64,000 bases of DNA from Sphingomonas crocodyli (GTDB taxonomy: Bacteria; Pseudomonadota; Alphaproteobacteria; Sphingomonadales; Sphingomonadaceae): the NCBI RefSeq assembly GCF_004005865.1, contig NZ_SACN01000001.1:558001-622000 (forward strand), read 5' to 3'. A model generated the notes under the pieces. It saw only the letters and a list, made by a program, of their open reading frames with translations, did no database searches and was not told the DNA's origin. The position numbers and the translations under genes are program-made. Shown here one piece after another: positions 27,201 through 35,790 of this stretch; the stretch's first letter is position 1, and each line of letters opens with the position of its first letter.

Positions 27201-27426
27201 GATCTCCGGCCTGTTCACCGCACCGCCGGGCACGGCGATCGCGACTGCGATGCGCGATGCGCAGATCGGCCTGATGGACGATGCGGACACCTCGCATCCC
27301 TATTACTGGTCGGCCTTCGCGATCGTGGGCGACGGCGAGCGCCCGATGCTCCCGGCCGATGCGCAGCCCGCCCAGCAGGTGACGACGGCCCCGGCCGCCG
27401 GCGCGCCGGCGAGCGCCAGCCGCTGA
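24298..27426 (+). CDS. exported CHAT-domain protease with TPR-like repeats
   Basis: A 1042-residue protein with a signal peptide (MIRILPALAVIGLVATTPSVGA). A cysteine-containing N-terminal region is followed by TPR-like helical repeats (about residues 195-500, e.g. SYAEAAEFFQALVERD and AEKEGKIGEAQAMFEDAL) and a C-terminal CHAT (caspase-HetF-associated with TPRs) domain. The catalytic dyad is present: His863 in IHFATHG and Cys912 in VVLSACDTA. WLGRDHDVSTVVSP and GARTVIASHWPV are further CHAT landmarks. The domain belongs to the caspase-like clan CD peptidases. Its ATG overlaps the TpsA stop (TGATG). Export plus operon context suggests it processes or accompanies the TpsA-like protein; the substrate is inferred. 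Confidence 0.9.
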   Translation: MKTMIRILPALAVIGLVATTPSVGAPSLSLRNSFRIGNGGVLCTAQSKPLTPNLKSMFDRGYSIVCRDAATPVGQINVMRKGIDDPVARVAKNRDAGIACEAPAPAQVEGLPGATVAACVEKESGLAYQSWTWSDSKTTYVVDGLAGYESALKLALRTAAADAPVKGDVEVATTSAGDPAAFARAQAGTLDSESALAEAYSRNNDGSYAEAAEFFQALVERDASGTETNARTAEYLANQALQESNQKNFAAAETLFARASTPAALGDPITGRLLRNFYAIHQLNEGKVDKAIAELDKPVVSVKAVGTADAALAGGQITPAVADRINRDNQSLSQMGGSVDASLQPFERAAILDAQALQLQGVAYRIKNDFPKARAKFQDSIAAMASVREGKLNSTGWLRSSIQSEQALMAEKEGKIGEAQAMFEDALKTVEIGHPQTAIALAAKARFAGFLARHSQGDRALTMFAEVVKDGQNVPGALTSTRNLLSPYFALLAQRAPNDPTAVDAMFQASQVMLRPGIAQTQALLARELSGGDDEAASLFRQTVALTREIARTTGDIARMTSTPNPDEKDALLAAQKRLARYERDQTALQSQLNKYPRYRVLAPETMSVAELQKSLRPGEAYFKVTMVQQDVYGMFVTPDAAKAYKVPATTKQLEDAVAKIRDSVVKIENGQMATYPFDIRLARRLYLALLGPVDAQIHATKNFIYEPDGPLLQLPANLLPTEQAGVDAYTARLKGKNADEYDFRGIAWLGRDHDVSTVVSPRSFADGRTTAPSHAKMAYLGLGENAKPGDNPFFVPPPALNDDCAWPVDNWNNPISSSELYLAANIIGTDKSALITEGQFSDTTIEGKSDLNDYRVIHFATHGLVTAPKPSCPARPALLTSFGGGMSDGLLSFKEIFDLKLDADVVVLSACDTAGMATVGATREAGVTTGGNFALDGLVRAFVGAGARTVIASHWPVPDDYNATKRLISGLFTAPPGTAIATAMRDAQIGLMDDADTSHPYYWSAFAIVGDGERPMLPADAQPAQQVTTAPAAGAPASASR

Positions 27427-27470
27427 TCGGCCGATCCTTCCGCGGCGTGGGGAGGGGCTGAGAAGATGTT

Positions 27471-27498
27471 AGGGGAGGATGGGGTGCCATCCTCCCCT
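27471..27498 (+). terminator. terminator of the TPS-CHAT operon
   Basis: Twelve-pair perfect hairpin: GGGGAGGATGG (27472-27482), loop GGTG and CCATCCTCCCC (27487-27497), plus an outer A-T pair, followed by TTCTTCGTTT. It lies 45 bases after the CHAT stop. Confidence 0.7.
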
Positions 27499-27550
27499 TC
27501 TTCGTTTGGGATGATTTAGACGGGCGGGTAGCATGTGGGGCGGCGTGCCC

Positions 27551-27609
27551 TCACCCTCCCATTGCTGCGCAATGGGCCCCTCCCTCTCCCCTGCAGGGAG
27601 AGGGTTTTT
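27551..27609 (+). terminator. second hairpin pair between CHAT gene and ftsK
   Basis: CCCATTG-CTGCG-CAATGGG, then CCCTCTCCC (27582-27590), loop CTGCA, GGGAGAGGG (27596-27604) and TTTTT. It is a good plus-strand terminator whose T-run overlaps the ftsK stop codon. It is related to the CCTCCCCC repeat family and again sits between convergent genes. Confidence 0.65.
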
Positions 27610-29962
27610 AGCTCAGGAAGCGGCCGAGGTCGGCGACGTCGATCATCACTTCGCGGCGGCCGACATGGTCCGGCGTGGAGATGATGTCGTCCTTCTCCAT
27701 CCGCTCGATCAGGCGGGCGGCGCTGTTGTAGCCGATGCGCAATTGGCGCTGGAGCCAGCTGGTCGATGCCTTGCGGTTTTCGACGACGAGCTGGATCGCT
27801 TTGCGATAGGTCGCGGTTTCGGGATCGTCGGCCGCCGGCGCGCCTTCGAGTGCGAAGCCGCCATCCTCGGGCTCCTCGGTGACGGCGCTGATATAATCGG
27901 GGGTGCCCTGCATCTTCCAATGCTCGGCGATGGCGCGGACCTCCTCGTCGCTGACGAAGGGGCCGTGGACGCGGGCGATCTGCTTGCCGCCGGGCATGTA
28001 GAGCATGTCGCCCTTGCCCAGCAGCTGTTCGGCGCCCTGTTCGCCAAGGATCGTGCGACTATCGATCTTCGACGTGACCTGAAAGCTGATGCGCGTCGGC
28101 AGGTTCGCCTTGATGACGCCGGTGATGACGTCGACCGAGGGGCGCTGCGTCGCCATGATCAGGTGGATGCCCGCCGCGCGCGCCTTCTGCGCCAGCCGCT
28201 GGATCAGGAATTCGACCTCCTTGCCCGCGGTCATCATCAGATCGGCCAGCTCGTCGACGATCACGACGATCTGGGGCAGCGGATCATATTCGAGCTTTTC
28301 TTCCTCGTAGATCGGGCGGCCGGTGTCGGCGTCGTAGCCGGTCTGCACCTTGCGGCCGAGCGGCTGGCCCTTCGCCTTGGCGGCGCGAACCTTGTCGTTG
28401 AAGCTGGCGAGGCCGCGCACGCCGACCGACGCCATCATGCGATAGCGATCCTCCATCTGCTCGACCGCCCATTTGAGCGCGCGCACCGCCTTTTGGGGTT
28501 CGGTGACGACGGGGGAGAGCAGGTGGGGGATATCGTCATAGATGCTGAGTTCGAGCATCTTGGGATCGATCATGATCATGCGGCACTGATCGGGGGTAAG
28601 CCGATAGAGCAGCGACAGGATCATGCAGTTCAGCCCGACCGACTTGCCCGATCCGGTGGTGCCGGCGACGAGCAAATGGGGCATGGGCGCCAGATCGGCG
28701 ATGACGGGATCGCCGCCGATATTTTTGCCCAGCACGAGCGCGAGGCCGGCGACATCCTCGAACGCGTCCGACGCGATCAGTTCGGACAGGACCACGCCCT
28801 CGCGCTTCTGGTTCGGCAGTTCGATGCCGATCACGGTGCGGCCGGGGATGACGGCGATGCGCGCCGACATGGCGGACATGTTGCGCGCGATATCGTCGGC
28901 CAGCGCGATGACGCGGCTCGCCTTGATGCCGCTCGCCGGCTCCAGTTCGTACATGGTGACGACGGGGCCGGGGCGAATCTCGACGATGCGGCCCTTGACG
29001 TTGAAATCGTCGAGCACACTTTCGAGCAGGCGGGCATTGCGCTCCAGCGCGGCCTTGTCGACCGCCTTGCCGTTGCTGGGCGGCGGCGGGGCGAGCAGAT
29101 CGAGGCCGGGCAGCTTGTAGGTATCGCCCAGCGGCAAGGCGCTCTGCCGGTCGCGCGCCTGCGCCTTGGCGGAGGGGGCGGGCGCCTTCTTGCGATCGGC
29201 GATGACGGGGGGCGGGGCGGGGGCCTCATCCTCGTCGATCGGCGCGTGGCGGGGAGGGCGCGCGGGAACGGGCATACGTTCGAGCGCCTCGATATCGTCC
29301 TCGTCGAACGGGAGGTCTTCCGCCAGATCGTCGTCGATCCGCGCGCGGCGGGCATAGGCGCCACGGCGCAGCAGCCAGTCGCGCTCGTCGGCCAGCAGGC
29401 CCAGGCCCCAGATCCACAGCGACAGGCCGAGCACGGCGAAGAGGGCGGCGATGCTGAGGCGCACCGCATTCTGCGCCATCGGATCGCCGATCTGATCGAC
29501 GCCGAGCATCGCCAGCGCGCCGCCCGAAAAGCCCAGAACGCCGCCCAGACCGGCGGGAAGCCCGGCGACCGAACCCCCGCGGAACAGCGCAAGGCCGATC
29601 CCCATCGCGATGGCGGCGGCGAGCGCGATCGACAGCGATCGGCCCCAGCGGCCGACGGGCGCGCCGCGCCACAGCCGCATCCCCCAGACGAGGCCGAGCG
29701 GCAGCGTCAGCGCGAAGGGCGGGCCGACCAGGGTGAGCGCGAGATCGGCGATCCATGCGCCTGGATAGCCCAGCACATTGGCGGGCGGGCCGCCCGCTGC
29801 CGTGTTCAGCGCGGGATCGGTGACGTGATAGCTGATCAGCGCGAAGCCGAGCGCGATCGTCGCCGCGATCAGCGCCATCGCCGCCAGGATCATGCCCGCG
29901 CGTGTACCGAAACCCTTCAGCGTGCCGCCGGGTTTGAGAGCCTGTTCCGCTGCTGTCGCCAT
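27608..29962 (-). CDS. ftsK: FtsK/SpoIIIE DNA translocase
   Basis: A 784-residue division-septum DNA pump that helps resolve and segregate chromosomes. Four or five N-terminal helices lie within residues ~25-190, followed by an acidic/Pro-rich linker. The RecA-like motor has Walker A AGTTGSGKSVGLN, Walker B IVVIVDELADLMM and the sequence MATQRPSVDVITGVIKAN. The C-terminal γ winged-helix domain (RKASTSWLQRQLRIGYNSAARLIERME) recognises chromosomal polarity sites. ATG 29962 follows a purine-rich GAAGGTGGG; upstream codons to 30142 overlap the neighbouring gene and are not used. Confidence 0.95.
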   Translation of the reverse strand: MATAAEQALKPGGTLKGFGTRAGMILAAMALIAATIALGFALISYHVTDPALNTAAGGPPANVLGYPGAWIADLALTLVGPPFALTLPLGLVWGMRLWRGAPVGRWGRSLSIALAAAIAMGIGLALFRGGSVAGLPAGLGGVLGFSGGALAMLGVDQIGDPMAQNAVRLSIAALFAVLGLSLWIWGLGLLADERDWLLRRGAYARRARIDDDLAEDLPFDEDDIEALERMPVPARPPRHAPIDEDEAPAPPPVIADRKKAPAPSAKAQARDRQSALPLGDTYKLPGLDLLAPPPPSNGKAVDKAALERNARLLESVLDDFNVKGRIVEIRPGPVVTMYELEPASGIKASRVIALADDIARNMSAMSARIAVIPGRTVIGIELPNQKREGVVLSELIASDAFEDVAGLALVLGKNIGGDPVIADLAPMPHLLVAGTTGSGKSVGLNCMILSLLYRLTPDQCRMIMIDPKMLELSIYDDIPHLLSPVVTEPQKAVRALKWAVEQMEDRYRMMASVGVRGLASFNDKVRAAKAKGQPLGRKVQTGYDADTGRPIYEEEKLEYDPLPQIVVIVDELADLMMTAGKEVEFLIQRLAQKARAAGIHLIMATQRPSVDVITGVIKANLPTRISFQVTSKIDSRTILGEQGAEQLLGKGDMLYMPGGKQIARVHGPFVSDEEVRAIAEHWKMQGTPDYISAVTEEPEDGGFALEGAPAADDPETATYRKAIQLVVENRKASTSWLQRQLRIGYNSAARLIERMEKDDIISTPDHVGRREVMIDVADLGRFLS

Positions 29963-30030
29963 TGTCCCACCTTCGGAGCCTGTGCCCCAAATGTTCCGCA
30001 GGCCAGAATGCGCATAGTGGGGACTCGCGG

Positions 30031-30579
30031 TCAAGCCGCGTGCGGCAGACCCAGCTTTTCGGCGATATGGCGCGCATTTTTGGTCGGCGGCGTCGCGCTG
30101 GTATCGACCGTGACGGCGGAGGGGGGCATCGCGGCCTCGCACGCCTCGAACTGGTCGCGCAGGTGCCGCAGAAGGTCGAGCGAGCGGAGCTTGCCGAACT
30201 CGGCCCGGCTCGCGGCGTCGATGCGGCGTTCCTGCTCGTCGCGGCTGATCGTCAGCGCGACGAAGTCGATCCGCCCGCCGGCGGCCTCGACCATCGCGCG
30301 AACGCGGTCGGGGAAATCGGGCGCGACGCTGGCTTCGGGGGCGAAGGTGAAGATGAAGGAGCGATCCTCCGCGATCGCACCGGCAAAGCTGTCCATCCAG
30401 AAGCGTTCGCGCAGAGCCACGAAATTCGGGCTGCCGAATGGGAACAGCGCACCCACCGCATCGACGATCAGATGGTTATGGAACAGCGCATAGCCGCTGA
30501 TCGCCGCCAGTTCGCGCGCGATCGTCAGCTTGCCCGAAGCGGCGGGGCCGTGGAGGAAGATCAGGTGCATGACCGGCAT
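30031..30579 (-). CDS. P-loop small-molecule kinase-like protein
   Basis: A 182-residue P-loop protein: HLIFLHGPAASGKLTIARELA is the Walker A region. FHNHLIVDAVGALFPFGSPNF follows as in AAA-type kinase-like proteins related to shikimate/chloramphenicol kinases. DFVALTISRDEQERRI forms the lid region and the end (TPPTKNARHIAEKLGL) resembles the last helix of the fold. The substrate is unknown. Starts at 30579 and 30570 (MPVMHLIFLHG) are both possible. It lies upstream of ftsK on the same strand with a 68-base gap. Confidence 0.75.
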   Translation of the reverse strand: MPVMHLIFLHGPAASGKLTIARELAAISGYALFHNHLIVDAVGALFPFGSPNFVALRERFWMDSFAGAIAEDRSFIFTFAPEASVAPDFPDRVRAMVEAAGGRIDFVALTISRDEQERRIDAASRAEFGKLRSLDLLRHLRDQFEACEAAMPPSAVTVDTSATPPTKNARHIAEKLGLPHAA

Positions 30580-30590
30580 CAAAGCCTGAA

Positions 30591-30614
30591 CCTCCCCTCC
30601 GTGCAAGGGAGGGG
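30591..30614. repeat. short CCCCTCC/GGGAGGGG hairpin
   Basis: CCTCCCCTCC-GTGCAA-GGGAGGGG, a half-size relative of the CCTCCCCC repeat family. It lies between the divergent kinase-like and UbiH-like genes, the only copy in a divergent position. Confidence 0.55.
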
Positions 30615-30661
30615 TGTTTGGTAGGTTGCCGCCCGCTCGCGCCGGGCTTACGGGAGTCGAC

Positions 30662-31882
30662 ATGGAACGGCATGACGTCATCATCCTTGGCGGTGGTCTG
30701 GTCGGGCTGACGCTCGGCATCGCGCTGGCGCGGCACGGGGTAAAGGTGGCCGTGGTCGATCCGGCGGATCCGGCGGCGACGCTCGCGGCGGGGTTTGACG
30801 GGCGGGCGTCGGCGGTGGCGAGCGCGCCGTGGCGGATGCTGCAGGCGATCGGGGTTGCCGATCGGCTGGCCGGCAAGGGCTGCCCGATCGACACGATACG
30901 CGTGCAGGATGGCCTCAGCCCCGAAGCCCTGATGTTCGAGCCCGACGCCGCCGATGGCGCGCTGGGCTATATGTTCGAAAATCGCGATATTCGCCGCGCT
31001 TTGTTCGAAACCGCGCAGGGCGTCGACGGCCTGACCCTGTTCATGCAGCGTCGCCCGGTGGACAGCGAGCGCGATCTGGACGGGGTGCGCGTGACGCTGG
31101 ACGACGGGCGCGTGCTGGCCGGTTCGCTGCTGATTGGGGCGGAGGGGCGCAAGTCGCCGACGCGCGATGCGGCGGGGATTACGGTCGCGCGGTGGAGCTA
31201 CAATCACGTCGCGATGATCGCGTCGCTCGCGCACCAAAAGCCGCACGACAATGTCGCGTGGGAAATCTTCTATTCGAGCGGCCCGTTCGCCTTGTTGCCG
31301 CTGGTGGACGACGAACAGGGGCGGCATCGCACCGCTCTGGTCTGGACTGTCGCGGAAAAGGATGCGCCCGCGATGCTCGGCCTGTCCGATCGCGCTTATC
31401 TGGCCGAAGCGGACAAGCGCATGGGCGGTATCTTCGGCAAGACCGAGATGATCTCGCCGCGCTCCGCCTATCCGCTGGGTTTCCATCATGCCGCGCGGAT
31501 CACCGATACGCGGTTGGCGCTGGTGGGGGACGCCGCGCACGGCATCCATCCGATTGCGGGGCAGGGCGTGAACCTGGGCTATCGCGACGTCGCGGCGCTG
31601 ACCGAGGTTCTGGTCGAAGGAATGCGGCTGGGCCTCGATCCGGGCGATGCGCAGTTGCTTGCGCGCTATCAGCGCTGGCGCAGCCTTGACAGCTTCATGG
31701 TCGCGGCGTCGACCGACGGGCTGACCCGGCTGTTCGGCATTCCCGGCCGCGCCGCGCGCACCGTGCGGCGGATCGGGCTGGGCGCCGTCCAGCGCATTCC
31801 GCCGCTGAAGGCGCGCTTCATGGCCGAGGCGCGGGGCGAAACGGGCAAGCTGCCGCGCCTGCTGCAGGGCGCCGACGTCTGA
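30662..31882 (+). CDS. FAD-dependent hydroxylase of the UbiH/UbiF/COQ6 family
   Basis: A 406-residue flavin monooxygenase that likely hydroxylates the ubiquinone ring. The N-terminal FAD fold is VIILGGGLVGLTLGIALARHG. The central SLLIGAEGRKSPTRDAAGI is the DG-type motif with Glu in place of Asp, and the second FAD motif is ALVGDAAHGIHPIAGQGVNLGYRDV, which is diagnostic for UbiH/COQ6. Which ring carbon it acts on cannot be read. ATG 30662 follows GGGAG at 30651-30655. The stop overlaps the Nudix gene start (TGATG). Confidence 0.88.
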   Translation: MERHDVIILGGGLVGLTLGIALARHGVKVAVVDPADPAATLAAGFDGRASAVASAPWRMLQAIGVADRLAGKGCPIDTIRVQDGLSPEALMFEPDAADGALGYMFENRDIRRALFETAQGVDGLTLFMQRRPVDSERDLDGVRVTLDDGRVLAGSLLIGAEGRKSPTRDAAGITVARWSYNHVAMIASLAHQKPHDNVAWEIFYSSGPFALLPLVDDEQGRHRTALVWTVAEKDAPAMLGLSDRAYLAEADKRMGGIFGKTEMISPRSAYPLGFHHAARITDTRLALVGDAAHGIHPIAGQGVNLGYRDVAALTEVLVEGMRLGLDPGDAQLLARYQRWRSLDSFMVAASTDGLTRLFGIPGRAARTVRRIGLGAVQRIPPLKARFMAEARGETGKLPRLLQGADV

Positions 31883-32664
31883 TGGGCGAGCCCTATGTCC
31901 CGGTTCCGGCGAAGCTGAGCGCGACCGTCCTGATCGTCCGCGACGATCCGTTCGAAGTGCTGATGGTGCGGCGGCGCAAGGGCAATGTGTTCAACAATGC
32001 CCTGGTCTTTCCGGGCGGGCTGGCCGATCCCGAGGATCATCATGACGACTGGCTGCCGCTGGTCAGCGGGGCGGACGATCTGGACGTGCAGGAACGCGCG
32101 CTCAGGATCGCGGCGCTGCGTGAGACTTATGAGGAAACCGGGCTGCTGATCGTCGGGGAGCAGCTGGGGCCGTGCGGGCCGGATCTGTCGTTCGAGGATG
32201 CCGTGCGCGCGAGCGGGGGCAAGCTCGCGCTCGATCGCGTCGTGCGCTTCGCGCATTGGGTGACGCCCGAGCGCGGGCTGAAGCGGTTCGACACGCATTT
32301 CTTCATCGTCCGCGCTCCCGATGGACAGGATGCGGCGTGCGACGGGCGTGAGGCGGTGGCGATCGAATGGCTGCCGGTCGGCGACGCGGTGGCGCGCGCG
32401 GAGGCCGATATCTCCTTCATGCTGCCGACCCGGCTCAACCTGCGCCTGCTCAGCTACAGCGCCGACGCGGACAGCGCGATTGCGGCGGCCGAGGCGCGCC
32501 CGCATGTCCGCGTGATGCCCACGATCGAGGATCGCGAGGACGGCATGTATTCGATCCTGCCCGAAGAGGCGGGTTACGGCGTGACCGCGGTGTTCCTGCG
32601 CGAGGTCGGCGTGCCGATTCACGGATCCGACCCGGCGGGGCGGGGGCCGAAGCCGAACAATTGA
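31882..32664 (+). CDS. Nudix hydrolase family protein
   Basis: A 260-residue Nudix protein. The fold begins ATVLIVRDDPFEVLMVRRRKGNVFNNALVFPGGLADPED. The catalytic helix is RIAALRETYEETGLLI, giving REx2EE with an insert after the Gly, as in NUDT7/NUDT19-like coenzyme A or acyl-CoA pyrophosphatases. The larger size and RFAHWVTPERGLKRFDTHFFI also fit that subgroup. The substrate is inferred, probably a CoA or nucleotide diphosphate. It is translationally coupled to the UbiH-like gene and ends at a palindromic repeat. Confidence 0.87.
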   Translation: MGEPYVPVPAKLSATVLIVRDDPFEVLMVRRRKGNVFNNALVFPGGLADPEDHHDDWLPLVSGADDLDVQERALRIAALRETYEETGLLIVGEQLGPCGPDLSFEDAVRASGGKLALDRVVRFAHWVTPERGLKRFDTHFFIVRAPDGQDAACDGREAVAIEWLPVGDAVARAEADISFMLPTRLNLRLLSYSADADSAIAAAEARPHVRVMPTIEDREDGMYSILPEEAGYGVTAVFLREVGVPIHGSDPAGRGPKPNN

Positions 32665-32789
32665 TCCTCCCCCGCCAAGGGGAGGTGGCGCCAAAGGCGA
32701 CGGAGGGGGAGGATGCGAATCCAACGAGTTGGCCGCCGTCCTCCCCCTCCGTCAGCTAAAGCTGACACCTCCCCCTGGCGGGGGAGGAT
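32664..32789. repeat. CCTCCCCC-type intergenic palindromic repeat, copy 2
   Basis: About 126 bases, ATCCTCCCC to GGGGAGGAT, with an internal GTCAGC-TAAA-GCTGAC hairpin. It fills the gap between the convergent Nudix and proA genes and begins on the last base of the Nudix stop codon. Confidence 0.8.
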
Positions 32790-32792
32790 GAA

Positions 32793-34073
32793 TTACGGCC
32801 GCACCTGCCCGCTGCCGCGCACCAGCCATTTGTAGGTGGTGAGCCCTTCGAGCGCGACGGGGCCGCGCGCGTGGAGGCGGCCGGTGGAGATGCCGATTTC
32901 CGCGCCCAGCCCGAACTCGCCGCCATCGGCGAACTGGGTCGAGGCATTGTGCATCACGATCGCGCTGTCGACTTCGGCCAGGAAGCGATCGGCGGTCGCC
33001 TGATCCTCGGTCAGGATCGCGTCGGTATGATGCGAACTGTGAGCCGCGATGTGCGCGAGCGCGCCGTCGATCCCGTCGACGATCGCGACCGACACGATCG
33101 AATCGAGATATTCGGTATCCCAGTCGGCGGCGTCCGCCGTCATCACCAGCGGGCTGATCGCCTTGGCGGCGGCATCGCCGCGCACCTCGCACCCGGCCTT
33201 GATCAGCGCATCGATGATCGGGCGGGGTTCCTGATAGGAACGATCTATCAAAAGCGTCTCGGTGGCGCCGCACACACCCGTCCGCCGCATCTTGGCGTTG
33301 ACGACGAGGGGGAGCGCCTTGGCCGGATCGGCCGCGCGATCGACATAGAGGTGCACGATGCCGTCGAGATGGGCGAGCACGGGCACGCGGGCTTCGGCCT
33401 GCACACGCGCGACCAGGCTCTTGCCCCCGCGCGGCACGATGATGTCGATCAGCCCTTCGGCCGTCAGCATCGCGCCCACGGCGGCGCGATCGGTGGTGGG
33501 GACGAGCTGGATCGTGTCGGCGGGAAGGCCTGCCGCGCTCACGCCCGCGACCATCGCCGCGTGGATCGCCCGGTTGCTCGATGCCGCTTCGGATCCGCCG
33601 CGCAGGATGCAGGCATTGCCCGACATCAGCGACAGCGCGCCGGCATCGGCGGTCACGTTCGGGCGGCTTTCGTAGATGATGCCGATCACGCCCAGCGGCA
33701 CGCGCACGCGCTGCAGGATCAGGCCGTTGGGGCGCTCGGCCTCGTCGATGATCCGGCCGACGGGATCGTCGAGCCCGGCGACGGCTTCGAGGCCGGCGGC
33801 CATGCCCTCGATCCGATCGGGATTGAGCGTCAGCCGATCGATCATCGCGGACGACAGGCCATTGGCCTGCGCCTGCGCGACATCGGCGGCGTTGGCGGCC
33901 AGAATCGCCGGTGCGGCATCGCGGATCGCGGCGGCGGCCTTACGCAAAGCCTCGGCCTTCGCGGCGGTTGGGGTACGCGAAAGCAGCCCGCTGGCCACGC
34001 GGGCGCGGGCGCCCATGTCGGCGATCAGATCGGCGGCGTCGATGGGCCGGGCGAGGGTGGCTGCTTCCGTCAT
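32793..34073 (-). CDS. proA: glutamate-5-semialdehyde dehydrogenase ProA
   Basis: A 426-residue NADPH-dependent enzyme reducing γ-glutamyl phosphate in proline synthesis. Family blocks include [69 protein letters not shown] with the catalytic Cys, and [25 protein letters not shown] near the end. Length is normal. ATG 34073 begins the conserved N-terminal region; an upstream ATG at 34115 would add 14 residues without homology. No proB is present in the window. Confidence 0.96.
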   Translation of the reverse strand: MTEAATLARPIDAADLIADMGARARVASGLLSRTPTAAKAEALRKAAAAIRDAAPAILAANAADVAQAQANGLSSAMIDRLTLNPDRIEGMAAGLEAVAGLDDPVGRIIDEAERPNGLILQRVRVPLGVIGIIYESRPNVTADAGALSLMSGNACILRGGSEAASSNRAIHAAMVAGVSAAGLPADTIQLVPTTDRAAVGAMLTAEGLIDIIVPRGGKSLVARVQAEARVPVLAHLDGIVHLYVDRAADPAKALPLVVNAKMRRTGVCGATETLLIDRSYQEPRPIIDALIKAGCEVRGDAAAKAISPLVMTADAADWDTEYLDSIVSVAIVDGIDGALAHIAAHSSHHTDAILTEDQATADRFLAEVDSAIVMHNASTQFADGGEFGLGAEIGISTGRLHARGPVALEGLTTYKWLVRGSGQVRP

Positions 34074-34150
34074 GCGGGCGCGTCTATCATGGGCGCGAAG
34101 GCCGCCCAACCCCACTCGCGCTTGATCTTCGGCAATGCTAGCTTTGGCGC

Positions 34151-35233
34151 ATGACGGGGGAATTCGAAGCGGTCGCCGACATGGCGACGGGGGCGCTTGC
34201 GAAGCGGGCGATCGACGGCGGCGATCATGGCCACGGCGACCATGACGGCGCGTGTCTGAACTGCGGCACCGATCTGGTCGGGCCGCATTGCCACCAGTGC
34301 GGGCAATCGGGCCATATCCACAAGACCGCGCACGCGCTGTTCCACGATATCGCGCACGGCGTGTTCCACTTCGAAGGGCGCACCTGGCACACGCTGCCGA
34401 TGCTGTTCACCCGGCCGGGCGAGCTGACGCGCCGCTATATCGACGGCGAACGGGTCAAGTTCGTCTCGCCGATGGCATTGTTCCTGTTCTCGGTCTTCCT
34501 GATGGTCGCGACCTTTTCGCTGGTCGGTGGGCCGACCGGATCGAGCAATGCCGAAAATCGCGCCGTCGCGAACGAACAGGCGCGCAAGACCGACGATGCG
34601 CTGGGCAAGGAGGAGGCCAAGCTGGTCGGCCTGAAGGAGAAGCGCGCGACGCTGAAGGGCGATATGCGCGAGGCGAAGGAACTCGATATCGAGATCGTCG
34701 CGACCGAAAAGACGCTCAACACGATCCGTCTCGCCCAATCGACCCAGGCGGTGTTCAGCGGCGGCACGATGAAGGTCAACAAGGTCGAGCTGGAAACCGG
34801 TTTCGGCTGGATCGATCGCGCGGTCGAACATGCCACGCAGAACCCGGACCTCACCTTCTACAAGCTCCAGTCGAGCGCGTATAAATATAGCTGGGCGCTG
34901 ATCCCGATCTCGATCCCGTTCATCTGGCTGCTGTTCGCCTTCCGCCGCGACGTGGGGCTGTACGATCACGCGATCTTCGCGACCTATTCGCTGTCGGCGA
35001 TGACGCTGATGGTCGTGGCGCTCAGCCTGTGGTCGGCGACGGGGATCTGGCAGGCGCTGGTCGGCTGGGTGCTCGTCTTCTTCCCGCCGTGGCACATGTA
35101 TCGGCAGTTGAAGGGGGCGTACGGCCTCAGCCGGGGCGGCGCGATCTGGCGCACCGCCTTCCTCATTTTCTTCGCCTACACATCAGCCTTCCTGTTCGTG
35201 CTGATGCTGCTGGCGATGGGGCTGAGCCACTGA
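34151..35233 (+). CDS. DUF3667 membrane protein with zinc-ribbon motif
   Basis: A 360-residue protein. A zinc-ribbon-like [18 protein letters not shown] is followed by a His-rich segment and [34 protein letters not shown], the core of DUF3667. The middle (about residues 130-215) is charged and likely coiled coil, and four or more helices lie in the C-terminal third. The family is membrane-embedded and uncharacterised. It is divergent from proA (77 bases) and ends at a palindromic repeat facing the next gene. Confidence 0.85.
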   Translation: MTGEFEAVADMATGALAKRAIDGGDHGHGDHDGACLNCGTDLVGPHCHQCGQSGHIHKTAHALFHDIAHGVFHFEGRTWHTLPMLFTRPGELTRRYIDGERVKFVSPMALFLFSVFLMVATFSLVGGPTGSSNAENRAVANEQARKTDDALGKEEAKLVGLKEKRATLKGDMREAKELDIEIVATEKTLNTIRLAQSTQAVFSGGTMKVNKVELETGFGWIDRAVEHATQNPDLTFYKLQSSAYKYSWALIPISIPFIWLLFAFRRDVGLYDHAIFATYSLSAMTLMVVALSLWSATGIWQALVGWVLVFFPPWHMYRQLKGAYGLSRGGAIWRTAFLIFFAYTSAFLFVLMLLAMGLSH

Positions 35234-35242
35234 TCTTGTCGG

Positions 35243-35367
35243 TCCTCCCCCGGCGGGGGAGGTGGCAGTCCGTAGGACTGACGGAGGGGTATTAGCCGGC
35301 AGCGATGACCTTGTGGAGAGCTACCCCTCCACCGCTTCGCGGTCCCCCTCCCCCTCCGGGGGAGGAT
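35243..35367. repeat. CCTCCCCC-type intergenic palindromic repeat, copy 3
   Basis: About 125 bases, TCCTCCCCC to GGGGGAGGAT, closely resembling copy 1 (both contain GGAGGGGTATT, GCCGGC and CTACCCCTCCACC). Hairpin CAGTCC-GTA-GGACTG is visible. It lies between convergent genes. Confidence 0.8.
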
Positions 35368-35373
35368 TAAAGG

Positions 35374-35718
35374 TCAGGGCTTGGGCAGCTGGCAGGCGGG
35401 CAGGGTCTTCAGCTTGGCGATGTCGGCGCAGGAGCGCGCCTGGGCGCTGCCGTCGGGGCCGATGAAGACGCCATAGTCGCCGCCTTTGGTGCAGCGCGCC
35501 GACCACATGGTCAGGTTCTTCCAGCGGCCCTGCAGCTTGACGATCGTCACCTTCTGGCACGCGCCTTCGTTGTCGAGGATCGCGCGGCGGATGACGGCCT
35601 GCTTGCGGATTTCGGGCAGCTTGGCGAGCTGCGCGCTGTAACCGTCGACCAGGACTGCCTGGGCCGGAACGGTGAGGGCGGCGGCCGCGAAAGCGGCGAG
35701 GAGCGGGGCGAACTTCAT
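35374..35718 (-). CDS. small exported hypothetical protein
   Basis: A 114-residue protein with a clear signal peptide (MKFAPLLAAFAAAALTVPAQA, cleavage after AQA). The mature part has four cysteines (GACQKVT, SARCTKG, RSCADIA, PACQLP) that could form two disulfides in the periplasm. I do not recognise the family. It is a single gene between a palindromic repeat and the DUF1328 gene, in the same direction as the latter with a terminator between. Confidence 0.7.
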   Translation of the reverse strand: MKFAPLLAAFAAAALTVPAQAVLVDGYSAQLAKLPEIRKQAVIRRAILDNEGACQKVTIVKLQGRWKNLTMWSARCTKGGDYGVFIGPDGSAQARSCADIAKLKTLPACQLPKP

Positions 35719-35734
35719 CGGCCTATCCTAGACA

Positions 35735-35769
35735 CAAAAGAGCCGCGGCGCACGGGGGCGTCGCGGCTC
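35735..35769 (-). terminator. Rho-independent terminator of the DUF1328 gene
   Basis: Read on the minus strand: GAGCCGCGACG, an eight-base loop, CGCCGCGGCTC, then TTTTGTGTC. An 11-pair stem with one G-U and a T-rich tail. Confidence 0.75.
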
Positions 35770-35790
35770 ATGCTCGAGAACTTTATCGGG

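Noticed and set aside
23155..27297. Long open frame of 1380 residues on the minus strand opposite the CHAT gene and TpsA tail
   Set aside because: It is a shadow of high-GC coding sequence, consisting of Arg/Ala/Gly/Asp-rich and then Pro-rich low complexity, without motifs or ribosome site.
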